A stretch of 64,000 bases of DNA from Ziziphus jujuba (GCF_031755915.1 NC_083379.1:27962001-28026000); one strand, 5' to 3'; shown: positions 23,817-37,154, counted from the first letter of the stretch. Program-made: numbers and translations. The notes: generated by a model not told the origin, from the letters alone.

Positions 23817-24268
23817 TGTCAAGACCCACCCAAAATTTTTCATTGAAACCTTAGATAAGCCCTAACCGAGGAAACCCTACCAGACTTTCCTACAAAAAAT
23901 CTAGTAGCATCTCCCTCAAAGGTTGGATATGCTCAAAAATTTTCTATATAGAAAATATACTCTGATAAAACACTATCTTATTGTACCCACCTTACTACAA
24001 AGATTTTCACAAAAACAACACTTCAAAATAAATAAAAAAATAAAAAAAAAATACAGGGAATTCCAACACAATATTCAGAGCATACTAGAGTTTACAACAG
24101 GTACAGAATTTAATATAACATAGAGAGATATATGAAAGAAATATTACAGGAAAAAAAAAGAAAAGGGAAAAGGTCTTCTTAGAATTCAGCAATGGATGGA
24201 TGATGTCGAGTTTGCCCTTGGATGTCAACACTTACTAACACCTGAGTTTAAGGGAACAGATTTAAAAA
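23817..24268 (+). repeat. LTR-like fragment starting TGTCAAGACCCACCC
   Basis: The opening TGTCAAGACCCACCCAAAA and the phrases GAAACCCTACCAGACTTTCC and ATCTAGTAGCATCTCCCTC resemble a plant gypsy LTR family as I recall it. No coding sequence or second LTR was found here. The call rests on pattern memory only. Confidence 0.4.
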
Positions 24269-24269
24269 C

Positions 24270-24579
24270 AGAACATAATGAGATGTTAATCTTGGCACAC
24301 AACAATGGAAATAAAATATCATAATATAATAATATAAAATAAGGGCAATTAATAATAAATAAACAATTAATTAATTAATTAATTAAATTAAAAATTTTAT
24401 CTCAAAATCTTCACAATTTCGCAGAACATAATGAGATGTTAATCTTGGCACACAACAATGGAAATAAAATATCATAATATAATAATATAAAATAAGGGCA
24501 ATTAATAATAAATAAACAATTAATTAATTAATTAATTAATTAAATTAAAAATTTTATCTCAAAATCTTCACAATTTCGC
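24270..24579. repeat. Near-perfect tandem duplication (153 and 157 bp)
   Basis: Units 24270-24422 and 24423-24579 both run from AGAACATAATGAGATGTTAA to CTTCACAATTTCGC. The only difference seen is one extra AATT in the (TTAA)n stretch of unit 2. Near identity implies a recent event. Confidence 0.95.
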
Positions 24580-25100
24580 TCAGTTGGAAAAGTCTAAAAC
24601 AATTTTCATAAAATCCATCATTTTTATATCACCCAAAATTAAGGAAATAAATTAATAAATAAAATACAAATAATTTAAAATTAAAATTAACATTTGAAAT
24701 AATTTGGTAACAAATTATTAAATTTGGAATAAAATATCATAAGGTAAAATAAAATTTGTTTTAGAAAATTTTAGTATAAGAACAAAATTGACATTAATAT
24801 ATAAATTTTTGATTAAATAAATTAATTAAAAAATAAATAAATTAATAAAATAATAAAAGTAATTTTAATTCAATTAAAACATCAATTTGAAATAAATCAT
24901 AAAAATATAATAAAATAAATTTTAAAATATTTTATTTTGGAAAAATATCAAGAAAACAATATGATACACAACACTATATATTAAGTTGTGCCAGGTAGTA
25001 TCTGGCATCATAAGTACCACAAACAAAATATTTTGTTTCACTTTATTTATCCTGGAACATTCCAAACATGGTTTATTGAAGTTGATTCTTATGATTTCAG

Positions 25101-25207
25101 GTTGCAATGACTTGCCCAAATGGTACTTGGAAGCACAAAACCATCGCATGGAGAGTGGAGATGAATTGAGGGATGGTGATATCAATCCATTTGAATTTGA
25201 AGATTGA
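25101..25207 (+). pseudogene. Possible terminal exon of an unidentified gene
   Basis: An acceptor-like TTATGATTTCAG ends at 25100 and is followed by an open stretch ending LPKWYLEAQNHRMESGDELR and a highly acidic tail NPFEFED before TGA at 25205-25207. The composition looks protein-coding and is unlike the AT-rich surroundings. I do not recognise the protein. It is not part of known polyamine oxidase sequence, although it lies 540 bp upstream of that pseudogene on the same strand. It may be a captured or orphaned last exon. Confidence 0.35.
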
Positions 25208-25748
25208 CATTATTTATAATTAATTAGATTTTTCTATTGTTTTATTTTCAAAAAATAGTATTCATTCAAATTTTATTATATGGATGTAGCTAACATTTTA
25301 AAAATTAGATGTTGAATTTAGAATTAATAATCATATTTGTATTGATGAATGATAGATTGATATTAGTATAATTTATTATTTTTATTATTATTATTTTTAA
25401 GTGTATTTTACTTTACATACTTCGTTTCGATACACATTCCATAATTTTACCAAAACAATTCACGTTTTGAATCACGTTGTGCCAACATTGCTCCAAACAT
25501 TATGCTAGGATCTCTTTTCTTTCTTTTTTTTTATTTTTAATTTCTATTTGTTACCAGTGAAGATCAGATGGTAGTGAGTTCGTGCGTAAGTAGTGGTTGA
25601 ATTCATTTAAAGTTCAAAATTTGATGCAACATGGCATGTAGCCTACTACCATATATGGAGTCTCATTATTGATTGATCATCAGCGGTGACAAATAATTTT
25701 TGCTATGGTCATATATGTATACATCGATGCTTTCGGTGACATATGCAG

Positions 25749-26693
25749 AGGATAACCAGGTACTTGGTGGTCATGGTCTAATGGTGAGAGGTTATCTCCC
25801 TGTCATAGACACCCTTGCCAAAGGCCTTGACATCTGGTTAGGCCACATGTATGAATCAATTTATGAATCCTACTATATATCAAGTCCAATGTCAGCATTC
25901 TGTTTTTGTCTTAACCAGAAACATGTATTGTTCCTTCAGGGTAACAAAGCATTGAGAGGCATTATAATGGAGTTAAGGGCCTTAAGGCAACTGTAGAGAA
26001 CAGAAGCACTTTTGTTGCAGATGAAGCTGTTATAGCAGTACTTCTTAGTGTGCTGAAATTGAAGAGCATAAAATTCGAACCAAAGCGCCCAGATTGGAAA
26101 GAACCACCCATTGCTCACATCGGAGTTGGGATTATGAACAAATAAGCATTGCATTTTGAGAAAGTCTTTTGGCCAAACGTGGAGTACCTAGGAGTGATTG
26201 CAGAGATATTCCATGATAATTTCGCTTATACGCAACTCAAGAATATCCTTCCCGATGCTTCTCCACCTGTAAGATTCCCAGTCCATTTCTCATTGTTAAA
26301 TTTCCATATGCAAGTTAGACAATCCAACTTAATTGCTATGTGTACTTCGGCAGATTCAATATCATGTTACTCAATAGGGCAGAGACATGAACTCCCTCGG
26401 ATCCTACTGCTACTAAACCCAGTGATATGTATGAAAAGCTGAGGATTCCAGAAGATAACCTGTTCTCTGCTGGAGAAGCAACAAGCATGAGCTACACAGG
26501 GTATTTTCATGGAGGATTCTCAACAGGTTTGATGGCTGCCGAAGACTGCAGGATTCGAGTCCTTAAACGTTATGGGCAATTAGATCTTCTTTTCCAGCAG
26601 GCCATGGGTGAGGAGGCCCCAATAGTTTCTGTCCCGCTTTTGATGTCTCACATGTTGTTTCCAATATTTTTGAAAGTACTATTTAGCTTTTAG
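25749..26693 (+). pseudogene. Polyamine oxidase pseudogene (peroxisomal, back-conversion type)
   Basis: Fragments match the C-terminal half of plant FAD-dependent polyamine oxidases of the PAO2/3/4 class, which oxidise spermine and spermidine in peroxisomes. Exon 1 (25749-25848) has GGHGLMVRGYLPVIDTLAKG. Exon 2 (25940-26268) has SIKFEPKRPDWKEPPI, HFEKVFWPNVEYLGVIAE and LKNILPDASPP. Exon 3 (26354-26693) has [20 protein letters not shown] and [20 protein letters not shown]. Introns 25849-25939 and 26269-26353 keep GT-AG borders, so this is a duplicated rather than processed copy. Disabling changes are a frameshift at the start of exon 2, a TAA within the NKIALHF region at about 26142, loss of about 45 codons near 26217, and stops at the start of exon 3. 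The peroxisomal SRM terminus has become SHM with read-through. The FAD-binding N-terminal half is absent. Confidence 0.9.
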
Positions 26694-27304
26694 ATACCTC
26701 CAGTTGCTAAGCAGTTAGCAGGATAGCATAACACTAGGTTGCGTTATAATATATATGCAAAAATACAATGACAAAGGAGAGTAGTACATGTCCCATAAAG
26801 ATCTTTCTACCAAAAAAAAAAAAAACGTACATGTCCCGTAAAGATCTTGTGTACACGCCAGTATGCTTAAATTGCCGCTGGTGAAGAGGGCTACAAAAGT
26901 TGTATATTATTGGTCCGGACTCCCATAAGTTTGTAAAAAATGGGCTAATGGTATGCTGATTTAAGTAACTCCTGATGATAAGGAGGTCCCTTTTTAAAGG
27001 GAAAAAAAAGAAAAGAAAAAGAAAATAAGAGTAGTACATTACTAGATGTAATTTGAAAGTGATTTTATTATGGTTACAGTTGTTTTTAACACTGAGGCAA
27101 AAATTTTGAAAATAAATCACCTGTTTAATGATTTTGGGAGAAATATATACGTGATTCTTTACAAATCACTTAAGGAAGATGTTCCCTAAGATAGCATTCC
27201 CAAACTAACCCTAAATATGGAAAGGAGTTTCACTTGCTTGAAATAATGGATCTCAACATTATTATGTAAAGAACTCGCCAACAGAGAGACCTAAAATAAA
27301 CACT

Positions 27305-27370
<66 letters not shown>

Positions 27371-28533
27371 GACAGAAAGAGAACTTCCTTTTTTTTTTAT
27401 TTTTAAATAATAATAATTAAGAGGCCTTTCCAAATATTTAACCTGGCTTGATTGGCTCTAGGACAACTTTGGAGCCCAGGTTTAAGCTGGATTTGGACCC
27501 GATAAAATGAATAGATCCGTTATATCATTTCATCGGCCGAATAGATATGATTTCCTGAACCAAATCCATTATTCCATTTTTTAATTTTTCATTTATTTTT
27601 ATGTACATTTTATCTACATATAGTTTATAGAAATAGGTTCCTTCCAAAATTATTCATTATCATTGTTTCTCAATGAAGCTTGGACATAATGGAAGTTTCC
27701 TTATTTCGTAATGAAGCTTCCAATAATGTTTTGGCACCAAAGAGAAAAGCATGCTTTCTTTTCTAAATTCGAAATGAAGAAACATAGAAAAGGATTAAGG
27801 AAACTTCGTTTTGAGCATAATAGAACATGACCAGTTTGTCTTTTGTTTTTTATTTTCATGTTTTAGGAACATGACCAATCAATTAGCTAAGGGTTACTAA
27901 TAGTGGAACTACAATGTGGGTTGCATATGAAAGCTGCATTTTATTATTATTTTTTTTTAACCAAGATTTTTATTATTTACGATTATTAGTATTTTTCTTA
28001 TTTCGATTTCTTCTTTAACCTTTTTTTTATTTACTTCATTTACATATGATATATGGTTAGAACATCTTCAATGGCTCTATTCATTGGAATTTATATGATA
28101 TAAAAGTTGGAATCTATTGCTATTTATATGGCATAATACATATTTAGAAAACAGTTACTTTAAATTACTTTTTAATTAGTTCTTTTTGATAAAAACTTTT
28201 TAATTAGTTCTTGTTCAAATAGAGATGATGATGTGTAATATTTTAAGTAATTTATTTTTTTTATTTTATGTTTCTATTTTATTCCCTAATATTTGGAATT
28301 TTTTTTCTTTCTCTTTTTATTGAAATAGAGTTGCCAACCATTCTAGGAAATGCTTTCAGGTCGATTCTCAAATTTCAATTCCAATGTCTCTCAATCCAAA
28401 ACCTCTCACTTTCGAGGTTTTTTAACATCTCCAAGCCTTCTTTTCCTCCACTTAAAACTCTCCTACTTGAATTTCTAAACCCTCATTCTAAACCACAAAA
28501 CCACCATTATTTGAATGGGAGAAATGTTCGCAC
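26694..28533. other. Intergenic, AT-rich
   Basis: No gene is recognised. It holds a long (TC)n run (entered separately) and a repeat-like phrase near 28060 (AGAACATCTTCAATGGCTCT) typical of miniature-element ends. The frame 28268-28546 shows no recognisable domain. Confidence 0.5.
27309..27367. repeat. (TC)n microsatellite, 59 bp
   Basis: An uninterrupted TC dinucleotide run of about 29 units. On the minus strand it makes a spurious Arg-Glu repeat frame. Confidence 0.98.
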
Positions 28534-29092
28534 TGCTATAACATAAACAATTAAACATACATATATTACAGCAAAGTATTTCCAAGATTTGCACACACAA
28601 TTATAAAATCATATTTATTAAATTACTAACATTTTATAAGCAGCTATCAAATAATCATGGAATTCTGTAACCTAAAAAATAGAACACGAGAGTAGTGCTT
28701 AATGAATACACTTCACTCTAACCTTTCTTTTTCAAGTTTACAGCAAATAGGCATCATAAATGCCTCAAACCCTAATCTCTATTGTATGTATCATATTAAT
28801 TCACTAGCAACTTATTCCTCAATTTATCTATATATATAATAATTAATAAAAATAATAATAATAATAATATAATATATAATGAATATAATAATAATAAAAA
28901 AACGGGGAATAAGTCAATTAGTCTTTAGAAAGAATAGGTTCTTAAGTTCAATAATTCAATTGAAGTATTATAAAAAATGTGTACCCAAGAGCTCTACTGA
29001 AAAAGTCAATAACAAGTTAGTTTCATTACTGGCACAACAAGCTTTGTAAGTGAGTCACATAATTATGACCAGCCCACACAAAATATCTAACA
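28534..29092 (-). repeat. Copia-3 3' LTR
   Basis: Direct repeat of 34660-35294. Conserved text includes CAAACCCTAATCTCTATYGTATG and AAAATATCTAACA at its end. Confidence 0.88.
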
Positions 29093-30372
29093 GTCTCCCC
29101 CTTTGATTGCATAATCATCACAAACAACAACAAACTCATTTACTACAGAATCTTCCAACCTAAAATACCATTTCATCTAAGTATATTGCATACCGACAGA
29201 GTACAACAATATACAAAATTATGTAGTAAAGATTCTCTCAATAAATCTTTCAAAACCAGGTACTATCTCAATTGAGCACTTTGCATACCATAAACTCAGT
29301 CTAGGTAATAACGATTTACCTTGCCACGTGAATCCCCAACACAAGATATCATTTCATTCAAGTACATTGTTTATCGATAGGATATAACAACATACTCAAA
29401 CTAGATAACAGAGAATCACCATGGTATCTGTGGATCAAGATACACATATACAGACTAAAAGTCTTAAACTGGCCTTCAAGCATAAGGAACAATAATATGT
29501 GTAGTAAACATCACATTATAATGATCCACACACATACACATACATATATATATATATTGCTCATATAGCAATGCTCAATAATATACAATGTACGACATGG
29601 ATGTTATTACAGATTATAAAATTTCCACTGAGCTATAGTGGTCTTAACTGCTCCACAATCCCATACAATGACACATACTACTCAAACAAGTCTATAGGCT
29701 AACCTTTGATAGTGGATCTGCCACCATGCTGTAATAGGCGTATACATAATAAAATGAGACTCTCCACCAAAATGATATAGCTGCGAAATTACCACAAAAT
29801 GACATTATTGGCCATATTACAAAAGTGCACCCAAAAGCATATATCATAGTCTCAAAACACGCTATATACCCTGCCCTACCATCAATGAACCTATAAGTGT
29901 TTGTCCAACACTAATTCATAAAATAGTTTCTACTACCATGATAAATAACATTTCCAATATTAGACTTTTAAATCATCTATATATATAGCAATCTTAATCA
30001 GCTCATAAAACCCCACTGCATCAAAGTAATAGTGCACTGATCTTAAAACAAATTTATTTTATGGTACACATAACTGGAACTACTCAAGCATTTACCAAAA
30101 CACACCCATAACATAAAAAATATCTGATGGTGTGCAATCTTTAGTTAACAACAAACTGCTAAATGTAAAAAAATACTGGACTATTATTATTTATCTCTTT
30201 TATCACTTTCTTATTTTTATCACTTTCTTATTTTTGGACACAAATACCTAGAAAGTTTATCACCTTTACCACTGATACCATATTAGGAGAATATTATGAA
30301 TATTATTACTTTTAACAATTCTATCAAAATTGGCTTTCACAATCCTATCAATATAAGCTCTAACTGAAATAA

Positions 30373-31060
30373 CTACATTACACAATTAGCCTTGTCTAAA
30401 AGAATCTTTATTTTAAGTACCAATGAGACCTCTTTAAGATCTTTCATATCAAAATGGCCACACAACAATAATTTTGTCTTAATCAATAGGTCAGTATCAA
30501 TAGAAGCCAATAGTATGTTTTCAACATATAATATTATAAATATTAAATTGCTCCTACTGACCCTCAAACATATGCAATGATCAATAAACATTCTCCTTAA
30601 AACCATTCTAGATGACAATTTCATAAAAAATTGAGATACCACTGCCATAACGCTTATTTAAGATCATAAATAGATTTCTTGAACTTATAAAACAAATTCT
30701 CAGTCCTTATTGTTTAGAAGCCAACTTAGTTCATATATATATATATATGTATGTATACATCCAGATACAAAATTTTATTTAAGAAAGCAGTTTTGACATC
30801 CATATGCAACTTTAAATCATAACTAGCCACAATCATCTTAATGATTCTAAAAGAATCTTTTGTGGATACATGAAAGAACATCTTTTTATAGTCAATTTCC
30901 TCTTTCTGACTAATCCTCTCGATAACAAGTACAACTTATACTTGTTCACTTGACCATTGGAATTTTTTTTTTCATTTTATAAACCCATTTGCATCCAATA
31001 GGTTCATTAGCTTCAAGTAACTAAACTAAAAAATAGACACTGAATTGCTTATTGGCTTCC
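30373..31060 (-). pseudogene. Copia-3 reverse transcriptase remnant
   Basis: Minus-strand translation shows PIGCKWVYKM near 31000, EIDYKKMFFHVSTKDSFRII near 30870 and MDVKTAFLN near 30800. These are the N-terminal blocks of copia reverse transcriptase. The open frame 30648-30373 then carries FIILYVENILLASIDTDLL, the palm block in which the catalytic YVDD has become YVEN, followed by GHFDMKDLKEVSLVLKIKIL. Loss of both catalytic aspartates, and several frameshifts, show a dead copy. Integrase blocks (YFIMYIDNFSHYGY and IIEKRNRTLMDIV) lie further upstream on the same strand, at about 31.95 and 31.63 kb. Confidence 0.85.
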
Positions 31061-33283
31061 TCATAAGTGACTAGATCTGACTTATCGCTTATGTTAAACT
31101 CATGCTTCTACAAATAAACCTCATAATCATCACATATAATAAATTTTCAAACCTTCTGTGACCTTAAAAGGCACACATCAATATCAAATGTAACCAAAAT
31201 ATCTCATTCTATCTTAATGAGTTCAATCTTGACTGATTATTAGTTTTCCAATTATTGAAACAACAAAATCTCTAGCAGAAACATCAATAGTGAGAATTAA
31301 TACATTTTCCTCTATAAAAAAAAGCACCTTTGGACCCTTACTTTTACCAAAACTGAAACATCCTTAAAATAAATAGTCATATTTTGCTTGACTATCCTGA
31401 TAGTGTGAAAAGGATAGTAAAATCTGAAATACCAAGATATTTTATAAGAACCAAGAACATAATCATTAAAATTAATTGTTTTAGGGTATAATTTCTCGAT
31501 ATAAGAAATATACATCATAGCTTCAATTTTACAACCTCAAACACAATAAAAGGTGTAAACTAGGTATAACTTGTCACCTACAAGAAAAATGGCAAATCAA
31601 AATTTGCTAACAGATGTTGCACTATATCCATCAAAGTGCGATTCCTCTTCTCAATTATGTCATTTGCTTAATATTGCCAGGTATTTTAAGCTATGTATCA
31701 ATACCACACACATTTAAATGAATTACGAATCACACTTGATTCTGTCCAATCTCATCATATCTGTCATAATATTCATCATCCTATTAGACCTAACATCCTT
31801 CAACTTCTCATTCTTTTGAACCTTAATTTTCATCTTGAACTACTTTAAGACAACTAAGGATTCTAACTTCTCATTAATAATCTTATCGTATCCATAATGT
31901 GAGAAATTATCAATATACATAATAAAATATCTATAGCCTCTCAAACCAGGCGGTATACAAAAAACTTAAAGATTAATGCCACAATATAAAGATTATTAGA
32001 AATTCTGGCACATACTGGTATGACTATAGGAGGACCAACAACAAGACAAGGGAATTAAAATATAAGCAGCAACTTATTAGCTAAATTATGAAAAAATGCC
32101 ACAAAGTTTCAAGCGATTTGCCATTCCTTGTCATCGCCTATTAAGCCATCAATATTCAACAGTTGACCAAATTGTAGCCAAAAGTTGCAACATTTGGGAA
32201 AGGATTCTTTTTTTTCCACCTACTGATGAAAAACCACCTTCTGTGCTAATAAAAACTTAGCAACAATGCCCTTATTCTTATTAGGCTTTAGATCTTCGTC
32301 GTGTTAAGAAACCTTCTTGTATCTTTCCTTTTAATTGGTCAGCACAACAAAAAGCTTAAGCTTGCCCAGCTTGATGTCATCTTTCTTCTTGAAGAGAATA
32401 GTCATTAACTCTTCCAAAATACATTCAAACTACCTACTATATTGATGCTTTATCCAATATTATCGAAAGAGATGAATTGCTCCTCATTATGTTAAGAGAT
32501 ACTTTTTATCGAAAATCCTTATTAAGGTCCATGAGATTGATATAATAAGAGAGAAGTTTTGGGATAAGCTCATTCACACCACTAACTCCATTATACATTA
32601 TAGACTTCAATAAATTCAAATAATAGTATTTCTCAATTTATCAAAATTGATAAATTTCCTACTAATCTCAAAAGGCTTACGAATAGTATTCATATAACAT
32701 AATATCTAAAAAATATTGCATCATGCATGTGATTCTCCATAACCATTATATAACACTTATACAAGTGCTTGAGGTTCTTATATAGCATTAAACCTCAACA
32801 ATATTATAATTATTTGGTATCTCTAATGGATCAATTTTTAAAGTCACATCTAGCTTTGTGAGTGTCAAACATTACCAGAATCTTTTCACCACTTCTGATA
32901 ATTAATCTATTCAATTTTATCATGGTATTCATAGGTAGAGTATTAATGATGCTTCTAGCTGTAGAAATAGCAAATAATAAGAATGCATCACATCACAAAG
33001 ACTATGCAAATGCTATCTTTTTAGCTCCCTCAATCATATCAAAGCACATAATATTGCTAGGGTCCTCGTAGCACAGATGATACTCATACATAGTCCAAAG
33101 ACAGTCAACCAAATCACCATAAATAAATGCATTGAACGAAGTCACTGAAAAGGTAACTCAGAACCTGTGATTCATGGTTTTTAATCAACTTCCATTGTCA
33201 TTTCAAGCATTCTACCAAGTAATTAAACCATCGACAGAGTAGCTTAATCACTTGTATAGACCTTGGCTCAAAAGTGAGAGAAA

Positions 33284-33612
33284 ATGAATTATATTGGCAA
33301 TTTTATGAAATAGGCAAGCTAAGTTTTACAACAAATATATACTTAACATTCTATCTACTATGCCAACTCTAAGTTGATGCCTATAAATTAAACAAATTAA
33401 ACATCATTATAGGCGAGTATATAAAATTATATTACCATGTCAACATTCTTCCATTAGCAATTTCATGATATGGACAAATTAAGTCTCACGACATGTGAGT
33501 ACATAAAATTCCATACCACTATGCTAACTAGGCACTAAACCTTATGACAATTCATGATCAGGACATACTAAATCTTGCGATAAGCAAGTACTTAGTCAAT
33601 TATCACCACTAT
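33284..33612. repeat. About four diverged tandem repeats of 80-90 bp
   Basis: Successive units share a pattern of CAATTTNATGATATGGACAA, then a TCT(C/T)ACGAC-like segment, then AGTACATAAAATT and CAC(C/T)ATGCTAAC. They lie in the gag-side part of Copia-3. Copy borders are approximate. Confidence 0.55.
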
Positions 33613-34659
33613 GTTAAACATAACATGAAGCTTTTCAATAGGCAATTTAACCAAAAATATTCAATTTGGGCATTTTGATTAAATGAAATTGACAAACTGA
33701 GTTCCAAAAATAACAAAATAAATAAATAAATAACCATAAAGTTTGAGGATAAATTAAATAAATGAATTTGTTTTTTTAAATAAAATAAAATAAAATAATA
33801 ATAAAATCATAAATAAAACTAACAATTAAAATAAGTTTTTGATTTCCTAAAAAAAATTCGACTATTGATGTCAACACTCTGACATTAGCAGACGACACAT
33901 TGTGTGCTGACATTAGCATGTTGACATTAGTAAAAAACCCCAAAGGACCTGTTGCATGTTTCATCTTTAATAAGGAACCAGGTCATGGATCGACTCAGTT
34001 TATAGGTTATTAGGTTGGGTGACCCAGCCTTGAACCCATCAATTTCTCACACATCCGACATCCATCTTAGATTTGTATCTCCATGGGAAACAATTAACCC
34101 ACATCAAATGAAAAACAATGGCCAAACAACTTTTTTTTTTTTTTTTTTTGCCATGGATGTTTCACAATTCAGTGGATTTCAAAGGTGTTTCAAACAAAAT
34201 TGAACATCTAACAACACTTAATTCCATCTTAAAGTAATTTTAAAAAAAAACTAAAACTCAATTATGTCTGAAACTAAGTTTCCCATGATTCAATGGAAGG
34301 GATTTCACAATTTCAAACGAATATATTATTTTCGAATCTAATCGATTAGCCAAATATACTCTATTCCATTTAGTAAATTCTTTAGAATAAAGCCCAGGTC
34401 TCAATTTGTCCACAAATAAATTTTACAAAATTTTGAGTTTCACAAAATTATTTCACAAAATAATTGCCCAAGTCTCAATTATTTTTATAATGTAACACGG
34501 CATGGTAGAACAAAAACAAACCTTAATTGAGTTTCACATAGATTTTCAATAGATTATAGATATAAATAGTAATATTCTAACGTATCTTGATATAGTAGAT
34601 TATAAAATGCAAAATACAGCTTAAAACATGTATGATCAAACTCTGATACCAATTATTAG

Positions 34660-35294
34660 TGCTACCATAACATAAACAAGTAAACATACATTTATTGTAC
34701 AGCATTGTATTCCCAAGATCTACACACACAACTATAAAACAATATTTATTAAATTACTAATCTTTTATACACAACCATCAAATAATTATGGAATTCTATA
34801 ACTTGCAAAAAATAATACAGAAACAGTGTCTAATGGATACACTCCACTCTAACCTTTCTCTTTTAGGTCTACACCAAATAGGCATTATAGATGCCTCAAA
34901 CCCTAATCTCTATCGTATGTATCGTATTAATTCACTAGAAACTTATTCCCCAATTTATCTATATATATAAAATAATTAATAAAAATAATAACAGTAGTAA
35001 TAATAATAATAATAATGATGATGATGATAACAATACTAAAACTAATACTAATAATAATAATATATATATATATAATAAAAAAATTTAATAATAATAATAA
35101 TAACATGGAATAAGTCAATTGGGCTTTAGAGAGAACATGTCCTTCAGTTCAATGGACCAATTGAAGTATTACAGATAGTATGTGCCCAAATGCTCTATTG
35201 AAAAGGCCAATAACAAGCAAATCTCTTTACTAGCACAAACAAATCCTATAAGTAAATTACATGATTATAGCTAATCCATATAAAATATCTAACA
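34660..35294 (-). repeat. Copia-3 5' LTR with expanded trinucleotide tracts
   Basis: Direct repeat of 28534-29092, about 76 bp longer, largely through AAT/ATG/ACT-type repeats at 34980-35103. The minus-strand primer-binding site lies 8 nt beyond its border. Confidence 0.88.
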
Positions 35295-37154
35295 AGGAAA
35301 ACCCTGAACCTATACAGGTGGTGTTTCAAAATGGCAATCAAAGACGAATTCAAAGGTGGTATGCCTTGATGACTCTTACCCAAAAAGAGCGTGTAATATT
35401 TGAAGTATACCACGTGCAAAGCCTTTATAGGGATCCATATGATGGAGAGAAGACCACCACCTTTTTTTATTTGACATTGATGCTCAAATTCAAGTTTCAA
35501 GTAGTTGATTCAAATTTTATTTTTTAACTTTTTCTTCACCTGTCAGTTTATTAGTAATGGGTTGAAAGGTGATGATGACGTTTAAATAGCCCTAGAATAA
35601 TGGATTTTGTTTGGCATATAAAAACATCAAAATAAAGAGGAAGAAGAAGAAATTTGAGCAAGTATGGAAGAGGGAAAAAATTAGAAGGTAGAAAAATAAA
35701 AAAATTGCTATCTCATTTTTCTAATAAATCCTCCACAAGTGAAGAGTCATATTGATAGTTTGTACTTTCTTTGTTGCCACATTAGCTTAAACAAACCCAT
35801 ATACAAAGTCCTTGGATTGGGGTTTTTAATTTTTAGAAGAAAAAAAATTTATCTGATGTGACAAAGCATTTGTAGATGAACAAAACCCTTAGAGATGGTC
35901 TTAAAATCACTAAACCCCTTAAAATCCTTTTTGCTCACTATACCTTCAGTCGTTCAAAATTATCATATTACACCTTAAACTTTGATTTATTTATTTATTT
36001 CATTTTACTTCATTTAATGATAGACATCTAAATTTTGAATAGAAATTTTGAGCGTGTTTGTTAGTACTTTGGAAGCTTCAATAAGTGCTTCCAAAAATTG
36101 GAGTGGAGGGGAGGGGAGGGTGGAACAAAAAGCGGCTATAATAACATTTGGCCAAAAAAACTAATAAATGTGCTAAGCACTAAGCCCTTTTCTTATAGGA
36201 ATGATGAAAAATAGGAAGGATGTGAAATGGAAGAGAGATGGAAAATTGAAAGGATTAAAAAATTCATATCTTTACTTCTTATTATTTGGTATGGCATGAA
36301 GAATGAAAAATTTAGTATAGAAATGAAAAATAGAAGGAATGAAAAAATTTTAGATAAGTTTAACTATTTTATATTCATTAAATACATTTTCTTCCAATAA
36401 CCCTCAAACAGAGGGATTACTTTGGATAGAAAATTTTCCCTTAATTTTCCATCTATCTCCTTCTTCCTAACCAAACATAAACCTATCCCTCCATTTTTCC
36501 ATCTATCTTTTTCCTTCTTTCCACTTATACACCACAACAAACAAAGCCTAAAGTTTTCCATATATCATTTTCCTTCTTCCACTTATACACCACAACAAAC
36601 AAAGCCTAAAGGTAATTTATAAGAGAAGCATCAAGGTTGGTGCTTTTCTAAACATGTGCTTTAGGATGTTAGTGCTTTAGAATGTTAAAAAATGAAAATA
36701 AAAAAATCGACATTCAAATACATTGATTAAAAAATAAAATACCAAAAATAAATTTAAGAGTGTTTTCCATTGTATATAGTTAAATATTCTACCACTTATT
36801 TTATAAAGCCCTTATTAACAAAAGTACGACTAAAATAAATATTACAAAAAATAAGTGCTTACAAAAAAAACACTTCCAAGCATGCCTTTAATGTGCAGAG
36901 CTAGGTTGTTGGGTTTAGTCAATTTCAAATGGATCCAATGTAAGTTGGTTTTTAGATTGTCTAAGTGTGAAGAAAAAAAATTCAATCCAATCCAACTTAA
37001 AATAAAAAAATAAAAAATAAAAAATAAAAACATAATATTTAAGTCAATATAATAATAATAAATACATATTACAGCATCAGGGCATAATTACTTTATTCCA
37101 TGATGGATAAGCTAATAACGGCATCCGGTTTCCAATGACAAAAATTCAAGCTTA

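Larger units (their letters stand above)
28534..35294 (-). mobile_element. Copia-3: old minus-strand Ty1/copia element
   Basis: Direct LTRs flank 5.6 kb of decayed copia sequence on the minus strand. The plus-strand copies begin TGCTAYNATAACATAAAC and end AAAATATCTAACA: 28534-29092 (559 bp, the 3' LTR) and 34660-35294 (635 bp, the 5' LTR). The minus strand shows a primer-binding site TGGTATCAGAG (34641-34651) and a polypurine tract AAAGGGGGAGAC (29093-29104) directly before the 3' LTR. In order on the minus strand come gag/protease debris (34.6-32.2 kb), integrase blocks (about 32.0-31.6 kb) and reverse transcriptase (31.0-30.37 kb). LTR divergence is high, and no 5 bp target duplication was found (CGCAC against AGGAA), so the ends may have been rearranged. 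Confidence 0.88.

Noticed and set aside
25749..26693. Functional polyamine oxidase gene
   Set aside because: The FAD-binding half is missing, and frameshifts and stops occur in exons 2 and 3.
27230..27433. Arg-Glu repeat protein on the minus strand
   Set aside because: Produced entirely by the (TC)n microsatellite.
36053..36893. Miniature hAT element with GCGTGTTTG-like ends
   Set aside because: The ends match poorly and no 8 bp target duplication was found.
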